Assembly: GCF_016907455.1 (NCBI RefSeq)
Contig: NZ_JAFBCB010000001.1
Span: 1,860,001 to 1,924,000 of the forward strand
Direction of reading: 5' to 3'
DNA: 64,000 bases
From: Brachybacterium muris
Lineage (GTDB): Bacteria > Actinomycetota > Actinomycetes > Actinomycetales > Dermabacteraceae
The translations under genes and the position numbers were made by a program. The notes under the pieces are model-generated. The model did not search any database and had not been told where the DNA came from. It worked only from the letters and a program-made list of their open reading frames with translations. Positions within the stretch are counted from its first letter, which is position 1, and each line of letters starts with the position of its first letter. Shown here one piece after another: positions 1-9,038 of this stretch.

Positions 1-698
1 ACGACTTCTCGGCCGTACCAGGCATTCTTCACGTCATCATCGCCGATGATGAAGATGCGGAAGGTCGCCCGGCGAAGCCGCCACGGGAGCGGGGCGGACA
101 GCAGATCCTGAGCGAAGCAGACGGCCCCGATCGCCCGGGCTTTCGCGATCAGCTCCGGTGACGGGCTCTCCGCTGCGATCGCGACGTTTCCGAACACGAT
201 GCTCGTGCGGAGTTCTTGCGATCTCAGACTCTCGGCCAAGGCGATGGATCGGTCGGTCAGCTCGCTGAAGAAGGTCGCATCGCGCCAGAACGGGATCGCG
301 AACCGAATTATCGAGACCGGCGCCTGGAAGTACGAGACGATGACAGTGATCAGCAGCAGCGGCGCAGAGAGATGCATCATCCCGATCGCGATCGCCTCGA
401 TCTGCTCCAGCACGTCTGCGCCTTGGCGGAAACGTGTCAGCAGCGCTGGTACATCCGCGCCCGAGGTGAAGGTCTGCAGTGAGTAGTAGATCGACACGAT
501 CACCGCATGGAAGGTACCGAGGGCTCCCGACCCGGTTGCCGCGAGCGCAGACGGGACCACGCTCAAGAGCACGGCGATGCCGGTTCCGAGCACCAGGAGG
601 TGCAACGAGGACCTGCGCCAGCTGCTGCGCCGGGCGGCAAAGCTGACCACGATCGTGACCAGCCAGACCAACAGAGCGATGGCAGACCAGGGATTCAT
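1..698 (-). CDS. Membrane protein with C-terminal soluble domain (partial, runs off the left edge)
   Basis: An open minus-strand frame runs from ATG at 698 to the window edge without a stop (232 codons seen). The N-terminus MNPWSAIALLVWLVTIVVSF is a membrane segment. Two further hydrophobic stretches follow at about residues 33-52 and 105-122. After them comes a soluble part with alternating strands and helices (RTSIVFGNVAI, then RIFIIGDDDVKNAW), which looks like a Rossmann-type or channel-associated ligand-binding fold. The ATG overlaps the stop of the upstream gene in an ATGA, so the two are probably translationally coupled. I cannot name the family. The fold suggestion is inference, and the missing C-terminus would decide it. 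Confidence 0.6.
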   Translation of the reverse strand, partial: MNPWSAIALLVWLVTIVVSFAARRSSWRRSSLHLLVLGTGIAVLLSVVPSALAATGSGALGTFHAVIVSIYYSLQTFTSGADVPALLTRFRQGADVLEQIEAIAIGMMHLSAPLLLITVIVSYFQAPVSIIRFAIPFWRDATFFSELTDRSIALAESLRSQELRTSIVFGNVAIAAESPSPELIAKARAIGAVCFAQDLLSAPLPWRLRRATFRIFIIGDDDVKNAWYGREV

Positions 699-1093
699 GG
701 GCCAGGCTCCGTCTCGTCGGCCAGCGGCCGGTAGGACCCTGTGAACTCTTCCGGCGGGACCGGCCACCGATTGCCCTGTTCGTCGGTCAGGATCCAGTCG
801 CCCGGTGTCGCGCGTGCTTCACCTTCCAACGTCTGGACCGACTCCTGGATCAATGCTTCCCGTGCCCGGACCTGTCCGATGCGTCGATAGACCTCCTCAG
901 AGACGTGCTGATAGGTGGCCGCGAAAGCAGACGGGGCCACCGAGTGTGACCGTCCGTCGTCCGTTGTCACCCACCAGTCCCCCGGCTCAGCCTGCAGGTG
1001 ATCGCCGTGAGCTGTGCGCCAGGCGCGGGCGGTGTCGAGCCTCGTAGCGCTCACACGCCCGGATCGCTCCCACCTCTGGCCGTCAGGATGCAT
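695..1093 (-). CDS. Small protein with two PGDW-type repeats
   Basis: This 132-residue protein contains two copies of a short motif: GDWWVTTDDGRSHSVAPSAF near residue 38 and GDWILTDEQGNRWPVPPEEF near residue 98. Each is followed by an aromatic 'tY' segment (AATYQHV, TGSYRPL). Similar PGDW/PGDY motifs occur in many actinobacterial proteins of unknown role, sometimes beside nucleotide-sensing or TIR-like proteins; that is from memory and is not a functional assignment. It has no signal peptide or membrane segment, so it is probably cytosolic. It overlaps the next gene by 4 bp and lies 42 bp after the preceding one. Confidence 0.6.
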   Translation of the reverse strand: MHPDGQRWERSGRVSATRLDTARAWRTAHGDHLQAEPGDWWVTTDDGRSHSVAPSAFAATYQHVSEEVYRRIGQVRAREALIQESVQTLEGEARATPGDWILTDEQGNRWPVPPEEFTGSYRPLADETEPGP

Positions 1094-1135
1094 CGCGGGG
1101 CAGCTCTCGCTGGAACGGGCCCTTGTACGGACCGG

Positions 1136-1939
1136 TCATGTGTTGGCGACGTGCCATGTCGGATCCTTCGCGTCGTCGTCCGTCCCGAAGTGACCTTCCG
1201 GGACGTCGCAGAACACCATGCTCCAGTGCTCTGCATACTCCCCCTTCCGCGGGTCCGGGAGGGTCTGGGCGTGCTGCAGTGCTTCGAGCTCGGGAGAGGC
1301 GGGGACACCAGGCTGAGCCGCCACATAACGAGAGGCCCGGCGGACAATCGCTGCCGCGAGGTCTCCGGTCTTCACACTCTTGTGGAAGACAAAGGTGAAG
1401 TGATGCTCGAACCGTCCTATCTCGCGCTTCGGGAATCCGTCGCGATCGTATGGCTCCATAGCCTGGATCACGATCTCGGCATCGTTCCAGAAGCCCTGTT
1501 TGGGCCGGGATTTGACGCTCACGATCCACGGGAATCGGATCTGGCCGACGATGCGTGTGCCGTCGCGCTGGACTTCTCGGCCAACGATCACCACTCGGGA
1601 ATCGGTGATGAACAGTTCATAGTCCGAGCTGGCGAACAGGAGCGGAGGGGCTTGTATCGCCTCGGCCAGCTGCTGCATGGATGCGCCGTCGGGCACGACT
1701 CCAACGTTTCGCAAGAATCTTCTGGCTGTTGCGCGTACCGGGTTCGCACCGTCATCCGATCCCATGATCGGATGTCCGGCGTCATCGATGGCTGGGATCA
1801 TTCGTCGCCCCAAGTCGTGCTGTTCCTGCGGCAGAACTTCCGCGACCAAGTACTCGGTGTCGTCATGGGTGACCATCAATCCGCTTCCCTTCTCGAACGT
1901 GATGAATATCGGCGTCTTCTCTGGTCCCTGGTTGCTCAT
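1136..1939 (-). CDS. Uncharacterised soluble protein, PH-like middle region
   Basis: A 267-residue product is predicted from ATG at 1939, preceded by a good ribosome site (GGGAGG, 9 nt before ATG). A second ATG at 1876, also with a purine-rich site, is possible and would reduce the overlap with the upstream gene from 77 to 14 bp. The middle (ELFITDSRVVIVGREV, then IRFPWIVSVKSRP) resembles the strand pattern of bacterial PH-like domains ('lTdrRvvv'). This is only a pattern resemblance. There are no membrane segments and no catalytic motif that I recognise. The gene sits between a TIR-like membrane protein and the PGDW-repeat gene and is probably co-transcribed with both. Confidence 0.55.
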   Translation of the reverse strand: MSNQGPEKTPIFITFEKGSGLMVTHDDTEYLVAEVLPQEQHDLGRRMIPAIDDAGHPIMGSDDGANPVRATARRFLRNVGVVPDGASMQQLAEAIQAPPLLFASSDYELFITDSRVVIVGREVQRDGTRIVGQIRFPWIVSVKSRPKQGFWNDAEIVIQAMEPYDRDGFPKREIGRFEHHFTFVFHKSVKTGDLAAAIVRRASRYVAAQPGVPASPELEALQHAQTLPDPRKGEYAEHWSMVFCDVPEGHFGTDDDAKDPTWHVANT

Positions 1940-3314
1940 CAGCGGGGTCCTCCCTCGCCCACACGTGCAACGATTCCCGCGCGGCGGCGAGCTCCGCGGC
2001 TCTCTCCTCGGGATCCTCGATCGCCGCAACACGGCTCGCCTGATCGACGATCTGGCTCAGGTTTCCTGATCGTTCGAATGACCCCTTGCCCGCGAGTGTT
2101 CTCAGTTTGTGGATTTCCGCGGTCGCGAATGCCGCCCAGTCGCGCCCGAAGGAGATGTAGTGGACGAGCTCGCCATGCTCTGTGTAGGAGATCGCCGGTA
2201 TGGACGCCAGCGCGAGGTCGGAGTCGACGAACGGATCGTTTGGACGTCCGGTCGCTGAGGCGATCGTTCGATACCTCAGGGCGCTGCGTTCCGGGGTGTC
2301 CGGGGGAAGGACGAGCAGCGTCTTCCCGAGCATTCCCATTTGGCTCAACTGGGAGATCTCCCACCCGAGACCTTCGCTTGTGCCTGCAACAAGAATGACC
2401 GCACGACACCGCACAGCAGTTCGTCGGACTGCTTCCTGCCAGCTGTCATCCGTCCAGTAGCTGCGATGCGCACCGAGCGACGGGATCGGTTCGCCGGGCC
2501 GCCCGATCGCCACGAGCTGAGTGGCCTCGCCGTACGTCCATCCTTCGAGCAGTTCTTCGAAGCGCACCCGGTGTGGCAGCAAGGGTTCGTACCACCGTGT
2601 GCCGGAAAGTGGTGAATAGATTCTCGCCGTGTCGTCGTCGAACGACCTCAGGTAGAGAATCGCTGACTCCGGGGTGTTGTCCGCAAAGGTGGCGATCCTC
2701 ATTCTCCGTATTCGCGCTTCCACCGCTCTGGCCGGCAGATGCGCCCGATCGATCAGGACCACTGCGAGGAGGATCAGGAGTGCGACGAGAAGCAGGTACG
2801 GCAAGACCGGGGCGATGTACAGCAGTGCCGCTGCCGCGCGCAGCAGAAGAAATGCCAGGCAGAGCACTGCGATCTTGAGCAGGAGGCCGGCGGCGACCGA
2901 GAAACCGGAACCGCGGTACTTCCCTCCTTCAGCTTCACGATCTCGGCTGCGCACGGTGAACTCGCCCAGTGCACCCCCGACGCCGATGACGATGAACACG
3001 GCAAGTGGTACGACCCACCATCCCCAGATGAAGATCGTCGCAAGGTAGGTGAAGGCCATCAGGAGGATGAGCCGACTCGATACCCGCCAAGGAATGGAAG
3101 ACGCTCGCATGGCGTCGACGCCTTCGAGCGTTTCTGTGTCCTGGACACGCCCTCCCCGCCGTTCGAAGTCGGCGAACCAGCACCAGACATCCATCCCCTG
3201 CGGTTCGAGCTTTCGACGCTCCCGCGTTCCGGGGTCTCGTCGTGCTCGAACTCTCACGGTGAGGATCAGCAGCAGTGCTGATATGAGAAAAACTATAGAC
3301 CCAGACAGCAGCAT
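1863..3314 (-). CDS. Membrane protein with cytosolic TIR/SLOG-like domain
   Basis: This 483-residue protein has an N-terminal anchor (residues 2-20), paired hydrophobic segments at about 82-118 and a further pair at about 140-188, then a soluble domain. The soluble part starts with AILYLRSFDDD near residue 218 and continues with VAIGRPGEPIPSLGAHRSYW, a conserved Trp/Asp segment, VILVAGTSEGLGWEI near 310-324 and KTLLVLPP. The 'LRSF...GRPGE...GWE' pattern recurs in a family of membrane-tethered proteins that looks like a divergent TIR or SLOG fold; the Glu in GWE would be the candidate active-site residue. NAD-cleaving or nucleotide-sensing activity is inference. It is the first gene of the four-gene cluster, and its stop lies inside the next gene. 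Confidence 0.65.
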   Translation of the reverse strand: MLLSGSIVFLISALLLILTVRVRARRDPGTRERRKLEPQGMDVWCWFADFERRGGRVQDTETLEGVDAMRASSIPWRVSSRLILLMAFTYLATIFIWGWWVVPLAVFIVIGVGGALGEFTVRSRDREAEGGKYRGSGFSVAAGLLLKIAVLCLAFLLLRAAAALLYIAPVLPYLLLVALLILLAVVLIDRAHLPARAVEARIRRMRIATFADNTPESAILYLRSFDDDTARIYSPLSGTRWYEPLLPHRVRFEELLEGWTYGEATQLVAIGRPGEPIPSLGAHRSYWTDDSWQEAVRRTAVRCRAVILVAGTSEGLGWEISQLSQMGMLGKTLLVLPPDTPERSALRYRTIASATGRPNDPFVDSDLALASIPAISYTEHGELVHYISFGRDWAAFATAEIHKLRTLAGKGSFERSGNLSQIVDQASRVAAIEDPEERAAELAAARESLHVWAREDPADEQPGTREDADIHHVREGKRIDGHP

Positions 3315-3393
3315 CAGTTGCTCCTTGCCGGACAGCTCCGTTGGCCCCGGGCAGGCAGGCCTAGCCAGACCTTATAGGACGGGGTGGTGTAGT

Positions 3394-3449
3394 AGGGGAC
3401 TGATGCACGGATTGGCGTCAAATTGACCTGCCTTACGGTTTGGTTTCCA
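3394..3449 (+). repeat. IS3 left inverted repeat
   Basis: This imperfect inverted repeat of roughly 55 bp is matched by 9840-9894 on the opposite strand. Shared blocks are AGGGGACTG, CGGAT, TTGACCTG and GGTTTCCA, in the same order and nearly the same spacing. Confidence 0.8.
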
Positions 3450-3459
3450 CTCTTGGTCG

Positions 3460-4034
3460 CTAGCTTCTGGTGGTGGTGAGTGCCCGCGGGGTGCGGGCGA
3501 GGTCGTAGTCGTGGGGTGTCGCGTACTCGAGGGAGGAGTGCCGTCGACGACGGTTGTACAACACCTCGATGTACTCGAAGATCGCGTTCGCGAGCTCGAT
3601 GCGCGTCTTCCACTTCTTCCAGTTCAGCAGCTCGATCTGCATCGTCGACCAGAACGACTCCATCATCGCATTGTCGAGGCCATCGCCTACGGTCCCGAAC
3701 GACGGCAGCAGTCCCGCTGAACGGATCTTCTGAGTGAAGACCCAGGAGGTTAACTGGACTCCATGATCCGCATGAACGATCCCCCCGGGCCCTGGCTGAC
3801 GTGCACGGATTGCCATGTCCAGAGCGTTCACGACCAGGGTGGAGTCCTGTTTGGAGTCGATAGCCCAGCCGATGATCTTGCGGCTGCAAGCATCCAGCAC
3901 GGCGGCGCAGTAGATCTTTCCCTCCCGGGTGGGATGCTCGGTGATGTCCGTGACCCACAGCTCGTTCAGTTCGAGACGGTGGAACTTGCGGTTGACCAGG
4001 TCGTCCGCTGTGGCGACCCCCTTGAGTCGCTTGA
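3460..4034 (-). pseudogene. IS3 transposase orfB, C-terminal catalytic part (split by IS21)
   Basis: This is the rve/integrase-core half of OrfB. It shows the DDE residues: D in WVTDITEHP, D in IVHADHGVQLTS and E in DNAMMESFWSTMQIELL, followed by YNRRRRHSSLEY typical of IS3 C-termini. The usual HSDrGsQY motif is changed to HADHGVQL but keeps the Asp. The N-terminal part lies more than 5 kb away at 9201-9518 because of the IS21 insertion, so no functional OrfAB can be produced from this copy. Confidence 0.9.
4030..4034. repeat. 5-bp target duplication of the outer IS21 (CTTGA)
   Basis: CTTGA at 4030-4034 is repeated at 9201-9205 immediately outside the two IS21 ends. It belongs to the IS3 orfB coding sequence and is counted once when that frame is restored. 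Confidence 0.9.
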
Positions 4035-4147
4035 TGAGTATTCGTAGTCGTGGGAGCCACCGAATCTTGCTCTTGGGGACCGCCGATCGTGCCGACGGGG
4101 GCCAGTAGCCGCCGCGGTGGGGACCACTGGCTCCCGCCGGCATCGGG

Positions 4148-4894
4148 TCACTGGGGCAGTGCGGTGTGTTCTCGCATGTTCCTGTCGCCGGTGTCGATCC
4201 AGATTGTGTTGTGCACGATGCGGTCCATGATCGCATCGGCGTGGACTGCTCCACCGAGCCGGGCGTGCCAGTCCTTCTTCGGGTACTGGGTGCAGAACAC
4301 GGTCGAGCCGGTGTCATAGCGGCGCTCGAGCAGTTCCAGCAGCATCGAACGCATTCCCTCGTCAGGATGGTCCAGCAGCCACTCGTCGATCACCAGCAGC
4401 GAGAACGTGGAGTACTTCCGCAGGAACTTCGTCTGGCCCTGCGGCTTGTCCTTTGCCAGGGCCCAGGCCTCTTCGAGGTCGGGCATTCGGATGTAGTGGG
4501 CTCGGAGCCGGTGCTGGCAGGCCTGCTTCGCCAGCGCGCAGCCGAGGTAGGACTTCCCTGAGCCGGTGAAGCCCTGGAAGACCACGTTCTGTTGCCGCTG
4601 GATGAAGGAGCAGGTTGCCAGTTGCGCGATCACGTTCCGGTTCAGTCCCCGTTCCTCGACCAGATCCAGCCGCCGCAGGTCCGCTCCGGGATAACGCAGC
4701 CCCGCCCGGCGGATCAGACCCTCGACCTTTCCATGATTGAAGATGGAATGCGCCTCGTCCACGATCAGCTGGAGCCGTTCCTGGAACGACATCCCCAGCA
4801 CGTGAGCCTCATCCTGGGCATCGATCGCGTCCAGCAGCGCGGTCGCGCCCATCTCGCGCAGCTTCCGCTTCGTGTCGTTATCGATCACGCTCAC
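4148..4894 (-). CDS. istB: IS21 helper ATPase IstB (outer copy)
   Basis: This AAA+ ATPase of 248 residues assists the IstA transposase in target selection. The Walker A motif is GFTGSGKSYLG, Walker B is LLVIDEWLL, and the C-terminal arginine-rich region is typical of IstB/DnaC-like proteins. The start is GTG at 4894, with GGAGG 6 nt upstream and a 4-bp GTGA overlap with the istA stop. A much longer upstream frame exists but is the antisense shadow of istA. The gene appears identical to the inner copy at 6135-6881. It may still be expressed, although its partner istA is split. Confidence 0.93.
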   Translation of the reverse strand: MSVIDNDTKRKLREMGATALLDAIDAQDEAHVLGMSFQERLQLIVDEAHSIFNHGKVEGLIRRAGLRYPGADLRRLDLVEERGLNRNVIAQLATCSFIQRQQNVVFQGFTGSGKSYLGCALAKQACQHRLRAHYIRMPDLEEAWALAKDKPQGQTKFLRKYSTFSLLVIDEWLLDHPDEGMRSMLLELLERRYDTGSTVFCTQYPKKDWHARLGGAVHADAIMDRIVHNTIWIDTGDRNMREHTALPQ

Positions 4895-6021
4895 CGGACA
4901 CCTCCGGCGTAGTAGTCGGCGCCACGGACGTATCCGCCGTCTTCCGCGGGTTCCTCGCGGGGTGGACGCAGGGCGGCGACCTTGTCCTGCCCGGTGGCCA
5001 AGATCGGGTGCAGATGCGCATAGCGCGGTGAACGGACCCGTCCCGTCAGCGCGAGTGCGCAGGCCGCCTCGACCCGATCTACGGAGAAGCGGCGAGAGAG
5101 CCGTAGCACCGCCAACGCGGGATCCAGGCCCTGTTCCACGATCGGCACGGACTCGAAGATCCGCTGGATCACGATCACCGTGGCCGGCCCGACCCGATCT
5201 GCCCACGCCCGCACCCTCTGCGCGTCCCAGGCCTGGAAACGCTCGCCCGCAGGTAGGTCCGCGTCGTTGGTGCGGTACTCATTGCTCGCGGTCTCCGGGA
5301 GCAGCAGGTGACTGGTCAGTCGCTGGCTGCCCTGATAGATCTCCAGCGTCCGGGCCGTGATGCGCAGATCGACCTTCGCGCCGATGTGCGCGAACGGCGC
5401 GGAGTAGAAGTTCCGCGCGAACGTGACGTGCCCGTTCCTGCCCACTCGTCGTCCGTAGTGCCATGTCGAGATCTCGTAGGGCACCGCCGGCAGCGGCGTC
5501 AGCAGCGGCCGCTCCTCCGCGTCGAACACGCTGGCGCGGGATCCGGGCCGCTTCTGGAACGGCTCCGCGTTATAGGCCTCCATCCGCTGCCCGATGGCGG
5601 CTGCAAGTTCGGGCAGGGACGTGAATCGCTGATCCCGCAGCCCGGCGATGACCCAGGTCGCGACGTGCGCGACGGTGTTCTCCACGCTCGCCTTGTCTTT
5701 CGGTTTCCGCACCCTCCCCGGGAGCACCGCCGCCGAGTAATGCGCTGCCATCTCGCGATACGCATCGTTCAGGACGATCTCGCCCTCGCGGGGGTGCTTC
5801 ACCACACCGGTCTTGAGGTTGTCCGGAACGATCCTCGGGACCGTCCCGCCCAGCGCCTCGAACATCGCTACGTGCGCTCGCAGCCAGGACTCCTGGCGCA
5901 TATCCAGCGCCGGGAAGCAGAACGCGTAACGAGAAAAAGGCAGGCAGGCAACGAACAAGAACACCTTCGAGACCTCGCCGGTGACCGGATCGGCCAGCTC
6001 CATCGTGGGGCCGGACCAGTC
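4891..6021 (-). pseudogene. istA: istA C-terminal fragment (outer IS21 copy)
   Basis: From the inner-element junction this frame reads WSGPTMELADPVTGEV and continues through the DDE core to YYAGGVR, identical to residues from about 147 onward of the intact istA. The N-terminal 145 residues are separated at 8603-9038 by the inner IS21. The ATG upstream of the junction belongs to the element's end sequence, not to istA. Confidence 0.93.
6018..6021. repeat. 4-bp target duplication of the inner IS21 (AGTC)
   Basis: AGTC at 6018-6021 is repeated at 8603-8606 directly outside the inner element's ends. It lies in the outer istA at the ...SVEVD/WSGPT... position. Confidence 0.9.
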
Positions 6022-6134
6022 TGAGTATTCGTAGTCGTGGGAGCCACCGAATCTTGCTCTTGGGGACCGCCGATCGTGCCGACGGGGGCCAGTAGCCGCC
6101 GCGGTGGGGACCACTGGCTCCCGCCGGCATCGGG

Positions 6135-6881
6135 TCACTGGGGCAGTGCGGTGTGTTCTCGCATGTTCCTGTCGCCGGTGTCGATCCAGATTGTGTTGTG
6201 CACGATGCGGTCCATGATCGCATCGGCGTGGACTGCTCCACCGAGCCGGGCGTGCCAGTCCTTCTTCGGGTACTGGGTGCAGAACACGGTCGAGCCGGTG
6301 TCATAGCGGCGCTCGAGCAGTTCCAGCAGCATCGAACGCATTCCCTCGTCAGGATGGTCCAGCAGCCACTCGTCGATCACCAGCAGCGAGAACGTGGAGT
6401 ACTTCCGCAGGAACTTCGTCTGGCCCTGCGGCTTGTCCTTTGCCAGGGCCCAGGCCTCTTCGAGGTCGGGCATTCGGATGTAGTGGGCTCGGAGCCGGTG
6501 CTGGCAGGCCTGCTTCGCCAGCGCGCAGCCGAGGTAGGACTTCCCTGAGCCGGTGAAGCCCTGGAAGACCACGTTCTGTTGCCGCTGGATGAAGGAGCAG
6601 GTTGCCAGTTGCGCGATCACGTTCCGGTTCAGTCCCCGTTCCTCGACCAGATCCAGCCGCCGCAGGTCCGCTCCGGGATAACGCAGCCCCGCCCGGCGGA
6701 TCAGACCCTCGACCTTTCCATGATTGAAGATGGAATGCGCCTCGTCCACGATCAGCTGGAGCCGTTCCTGGAACGACATCCCCAGCACGTGAGCCTCATC
6801 CTGGGCATCGATCGCGTCCAGCAGCGCGGTCGCGCCCATCTCGCGCAGCTTCCGCTTCGTGTCGTTATCGATCACGCTCAC
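6135..6881 (-). CDS. istB: IS21 helper ATPase IstB (inner copy)
   Basis: This complete 248-residue IstB matches the copy at 4148-4894, with Walker A GFTGSGKS and Walker B LLVIDEW. The start is GTG at 6881, overlapping the istA stop by GTGA after a GGAGG site. Together with the adjacent intact istA it makes this inner element the only potentially autonomous transposon in the stack. Confidence 0.95.
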   Translation of the reverse strand: MSVIDNDTKRKLREMGATALLDAIDAQDEAHVLGMSFQERLQLIVDEAHSIFNHGKVEGLIRRAGLRYPGADLRRLDLVEERGLNRNVIAQLATCSFIQRQQNVVFQGFTGSGKSYLGCALAKQACQHRLRAHYIRMPDLEEAWALAKDKPQGQTKFLRKYSTFSLLVIDEWLLDHPDEGMRSMLLELLERRYDTGSTVFCTQYPKKDWHARLGGAVHADAIMDRIVHNTIWIDTGDRNMREHTALPQ

Positions 6882-8440
6882 CGGACACCTCCGGCGTAGT
6901 AGTCGGCGCCACGGACGTATCCGCCGTCTTCCGCGGGTTCCTCGCGGGGTGGACGCAGGGCGGCGACCTTGTCCTGCCCGGTGGCCAAGATCGGGTGCAG
7001 ATGCGCATAGCGCGGTGAACGGACCCGTCCCGTCAGCGCGAGTGCGCAGGCCGCCTCGACCCGATCTACGGAGAAGCGGCGAGAGAGCCGTAGCACCGCC
7101 AACGCGGGATCCAGGCCCTGTTCCACGATCGGCACGGACTCGAAGATCCGCTGGATCACGATCACCGTGGCCGGCCCGACCCGATCTGCCCACGCCCGCA
7201 CCCTCTGCGCGTCCCAGGCCTGGAAACGCTCGCCCGCAGGTAGGTCCGCGTCGTTGGTGCGGTACTCATTGCTCGCGGTCTCCGGGAGCAGCAGGTGACT
7301 GGTCAGTCGCTGGCTGCCCTGATAGATCTCCAGCGTCCGGGCCGTGATGCGCAGATCGACCTTCGCGCCGATGTGCGCGAACGGCGCGGAGTAGAAGTTC
7401 CGCGCGAACGTGACGTGCCCGTTCCTGCCCACTCGTCGTCCGTAGTGCCATGTCGAGATCTCGTAGGGCACCGCCGGCAGCGGCGTCAGCAGCGGCCGCT
7501 CCTCCGCGTCGAACACGCTGGCGCGGGATCCGGGCCGCTTCTGGAACGGCTCCGCGTTATAGGCCTCCATCCGCTGCCCGATGGCGGCTGCAAGTTCGGG
7601 CAGGGACGTGAATCGCTGATCCCGCAGCCCGGCGATGACCCAGGTCGCGACGTGCGCGACGGTGTTCTCCACGCTCGCCTTGTCTTTCGGTTTCCGCACC
7701 CTCCCCGGGAGCACCGCCGCCGAGTAATGCGCTGCCATCTCGCGATACGCATCGTTCAGGACGATCTCGCCCTCGCGGGGGTGCTTCACCACACCGGTCT
7801 TGAGGTTGTCCGGAACGATCCTCGGGACCGTCCCGCCCAGCGCCTCGAACATCGCTACGTGCGCTCGCAGCCAGGACTCCTGGCGCATATCCAGCGCCGG
7901 GAAGCAGAACGCGTAACGAGAAAAAGGCAGGCAGGCAACGAACAAGAACACCTTCGAGACCTCGCCGGTGACCGGATCGGCCAGCTCCATCGTGGGGCCG
8001 GACCAGTCGACCTCCACGCTCTGGCCGGCCTTGTGACCGACTCTCGAAGCGGCACCGGTGACCATGACGTGGTGCTGGTAGGTGCGGCAAAACCGGTCAT
8101 ACCCCATCGCCGGATCCCCAGCCGCCGTGGTCGCGTCGAAGTACTCGCCGTGCAACAGCTTCAGCGTCACGCCGACCCTGGCCATCTCTCGATGGACCTG
8201 TTCCCAGTCCGGCTGTGCGAACACGCTCTCGTGCTCGCCCCGGCCCGGGAACAACCGGGCATACACCTGCTCATCGGCGACGTCCGCGATATCGCCCCAC
8301 CCGATCCCTGCAGCGTCAGCGGCCTCGAACACCGCCCTCACGGACTTGCGGGACATGCCCTGCGAGGACGAAATCGCTCGCCCCGACAGACCTTCTGCGC
8401 GCAGCTGGAGCACCAGCTTCGCCCTGATCTTCCGTACCAT
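6878..8440 (-). CDS. istA: IS21 transposase IstA (inner copy, intact)
   Basis: This 520-residue transposase has an N-terminal HTH (LSGRAISSSQGMSRKSVRAV), a DDE integrase core starting near residue 143 (VEVDWSGPTMELAD), a middle Asp in PRIVPDNLKTGVVKH, and a Glu/Lys-rich helix (KPKDKASVENTVAHVATWVI). It ends with a C-terminal beta-barrel-like region, and the length is normal for IS21 IstA. The ribosome site GGAAGGAG lies 9 nt before ATG, inside the leader hairpin described separately. It overlaps istB by 4 bp. Confidence 0.95.
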   Translation of the reverse strand: MVRKIRAKLVLQLRAEGLSGRAISSSQGMSRKSVRAVFEAADAAGIGWGDIADVADEQVYARLFPGRGEHESVFAQPDWEQVHREMARVGVTLKLLHGEYFDATTAAGDPAMGYDRFCRTYQHHVMVTGAASRVGHKAGQSVEVDWSGPTMELADPVTGEVSKVFLFVACLPFSRYAFCFPALDMRQESWLRAHVAMFEALGGTVPRIVPDNLKTGVVKHPREGEIVLNDAYREMAAHYSAAVLPGRVRKPKDKASVENTVAHVATWVIAGLRDQRFTSLPELAAAIGQRMEAYNAEPFQKRPGSRASVFDAEERPLLTPLPAVPYEISTWHYGRRVGRNGHVTFARNFYSAPFAHIGAKVDLRITARTLEIYQGSQRLTSHLLLPETASNEYRTNDADLPAGERFQAWDAQRVRAWADRVGPATVIVIQRIFESVPIVEQGLDPALAVLRLSRRFSVDRVEAACALALTGRVRSPRYAHLHPILATGQDKVAALRPPREEPAEDGGYVRGADYYAGGVR

Positions 8441-8448
8441 TCCAGATT

Positions 8449-8489
8449 GCTCCTTCCGCCGCGTGCCCTATACACACGGCGGAAGGAGC
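8449..8489 (-). promoter_or_regulatory. istA leader hairpin that can mask the ribosome site (second copy 9047-9087)
   Basis: A 13-bp perfect stem (GCTCCTTCCGCCG / CGGCGGAAGGAGC) with a 15-nt loop sits directly upstream of istA. The 3' arm on the minus strand contains the ribosome site GGAAGGAG. The loop contains TGTGTATAGG, a possible extended -10 element. A transcript started there would lack the 5' arm and stay translatable, whereas read-through transcripts from outside would fold and hide the ribosome site. The fold is seen in the sequence; the regulatory logic is inference by analogy with IS10-type protection. Confidence 0.6.
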
Positions 8490-8602
8490 GTAGACAGAGC
8501 GGCCCCAACGACACCACTGGTGGTCCCGAACGACGCCACCGCTACGGCAGCGACGTGGCACCCGAACCCTCGATCAGCGGACCCCAGCGAGGCGAATATT
8601 CA

Positions 8603-9038
8603 AGTCGACCTCCACGCTCTGGCCGGCCTTGTGACCGACTCTCGAAGCGGCACCGGTGACCATGACGTGGTGCTGGTAGGTGCGGCAAAACCGGTCATAC
8701 CCCATCGCCGGATCCCCAGCCGCCGTGGTCGCGTCGAAGTACTCGCCGTGCAACAGCTTCAGCGTCACGCCGACCCTGGCCATCTCTCGATGGACCTGTT
8801 CCCAGTCCGGCTGTGCGAACACGCTCTCGTGCTCGCCCCGGCCCGGGAACAACCGGGCATACACCTGCTCATCGGCGACGTCCGCGATATCGCCCCACCC
8901 GATCCCTGCAGCGTCAGCGGCCTCGAACACCGCCCTCACGGACTTGCGGGACATGCCCTGCGAGGACGAAATCGCTCGCCCCGACAGACCTTCTGCGCGC
9001 AGCTGGAGCACCAGCTTCGCCCTGATCTTCCGTACCAT
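8603..9038 (-). pseudogene. istA: istA N-terminal fragment (outer IS21 copy)
   Basis: This frame encodes the HTH-containing N-terminus of IstA (MVRKIRAKLVLQLRAEGLSG through HKAGQSVEVD) and then runs into IS21 end sequence, stopping at 8574. It retains its own leader hairpin (9047-9087) and ribosome site, so a short DNA-binding fragment could be made. Confidence 0.9.

Larger units (their letters stand above)
6022..8602. mobile_element. Inner, intact IS21-family element inserted in istA of the outer copy
   Basis: This copy of 2581 bp has the same ends as the outer element (TGAGTATTCG at 6022, CGAATATTCA ending 8602). It is flanked by a 4-bp duplication AGTC (6018-6021 and 8603-8606) that lies in the outer istA. 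It carries complete istA (6878-8440) and istB (6135-6881). Where I compared the two copies base by base they are identical, which indicates a recent event and a probably active element. Confidence 0.95.
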
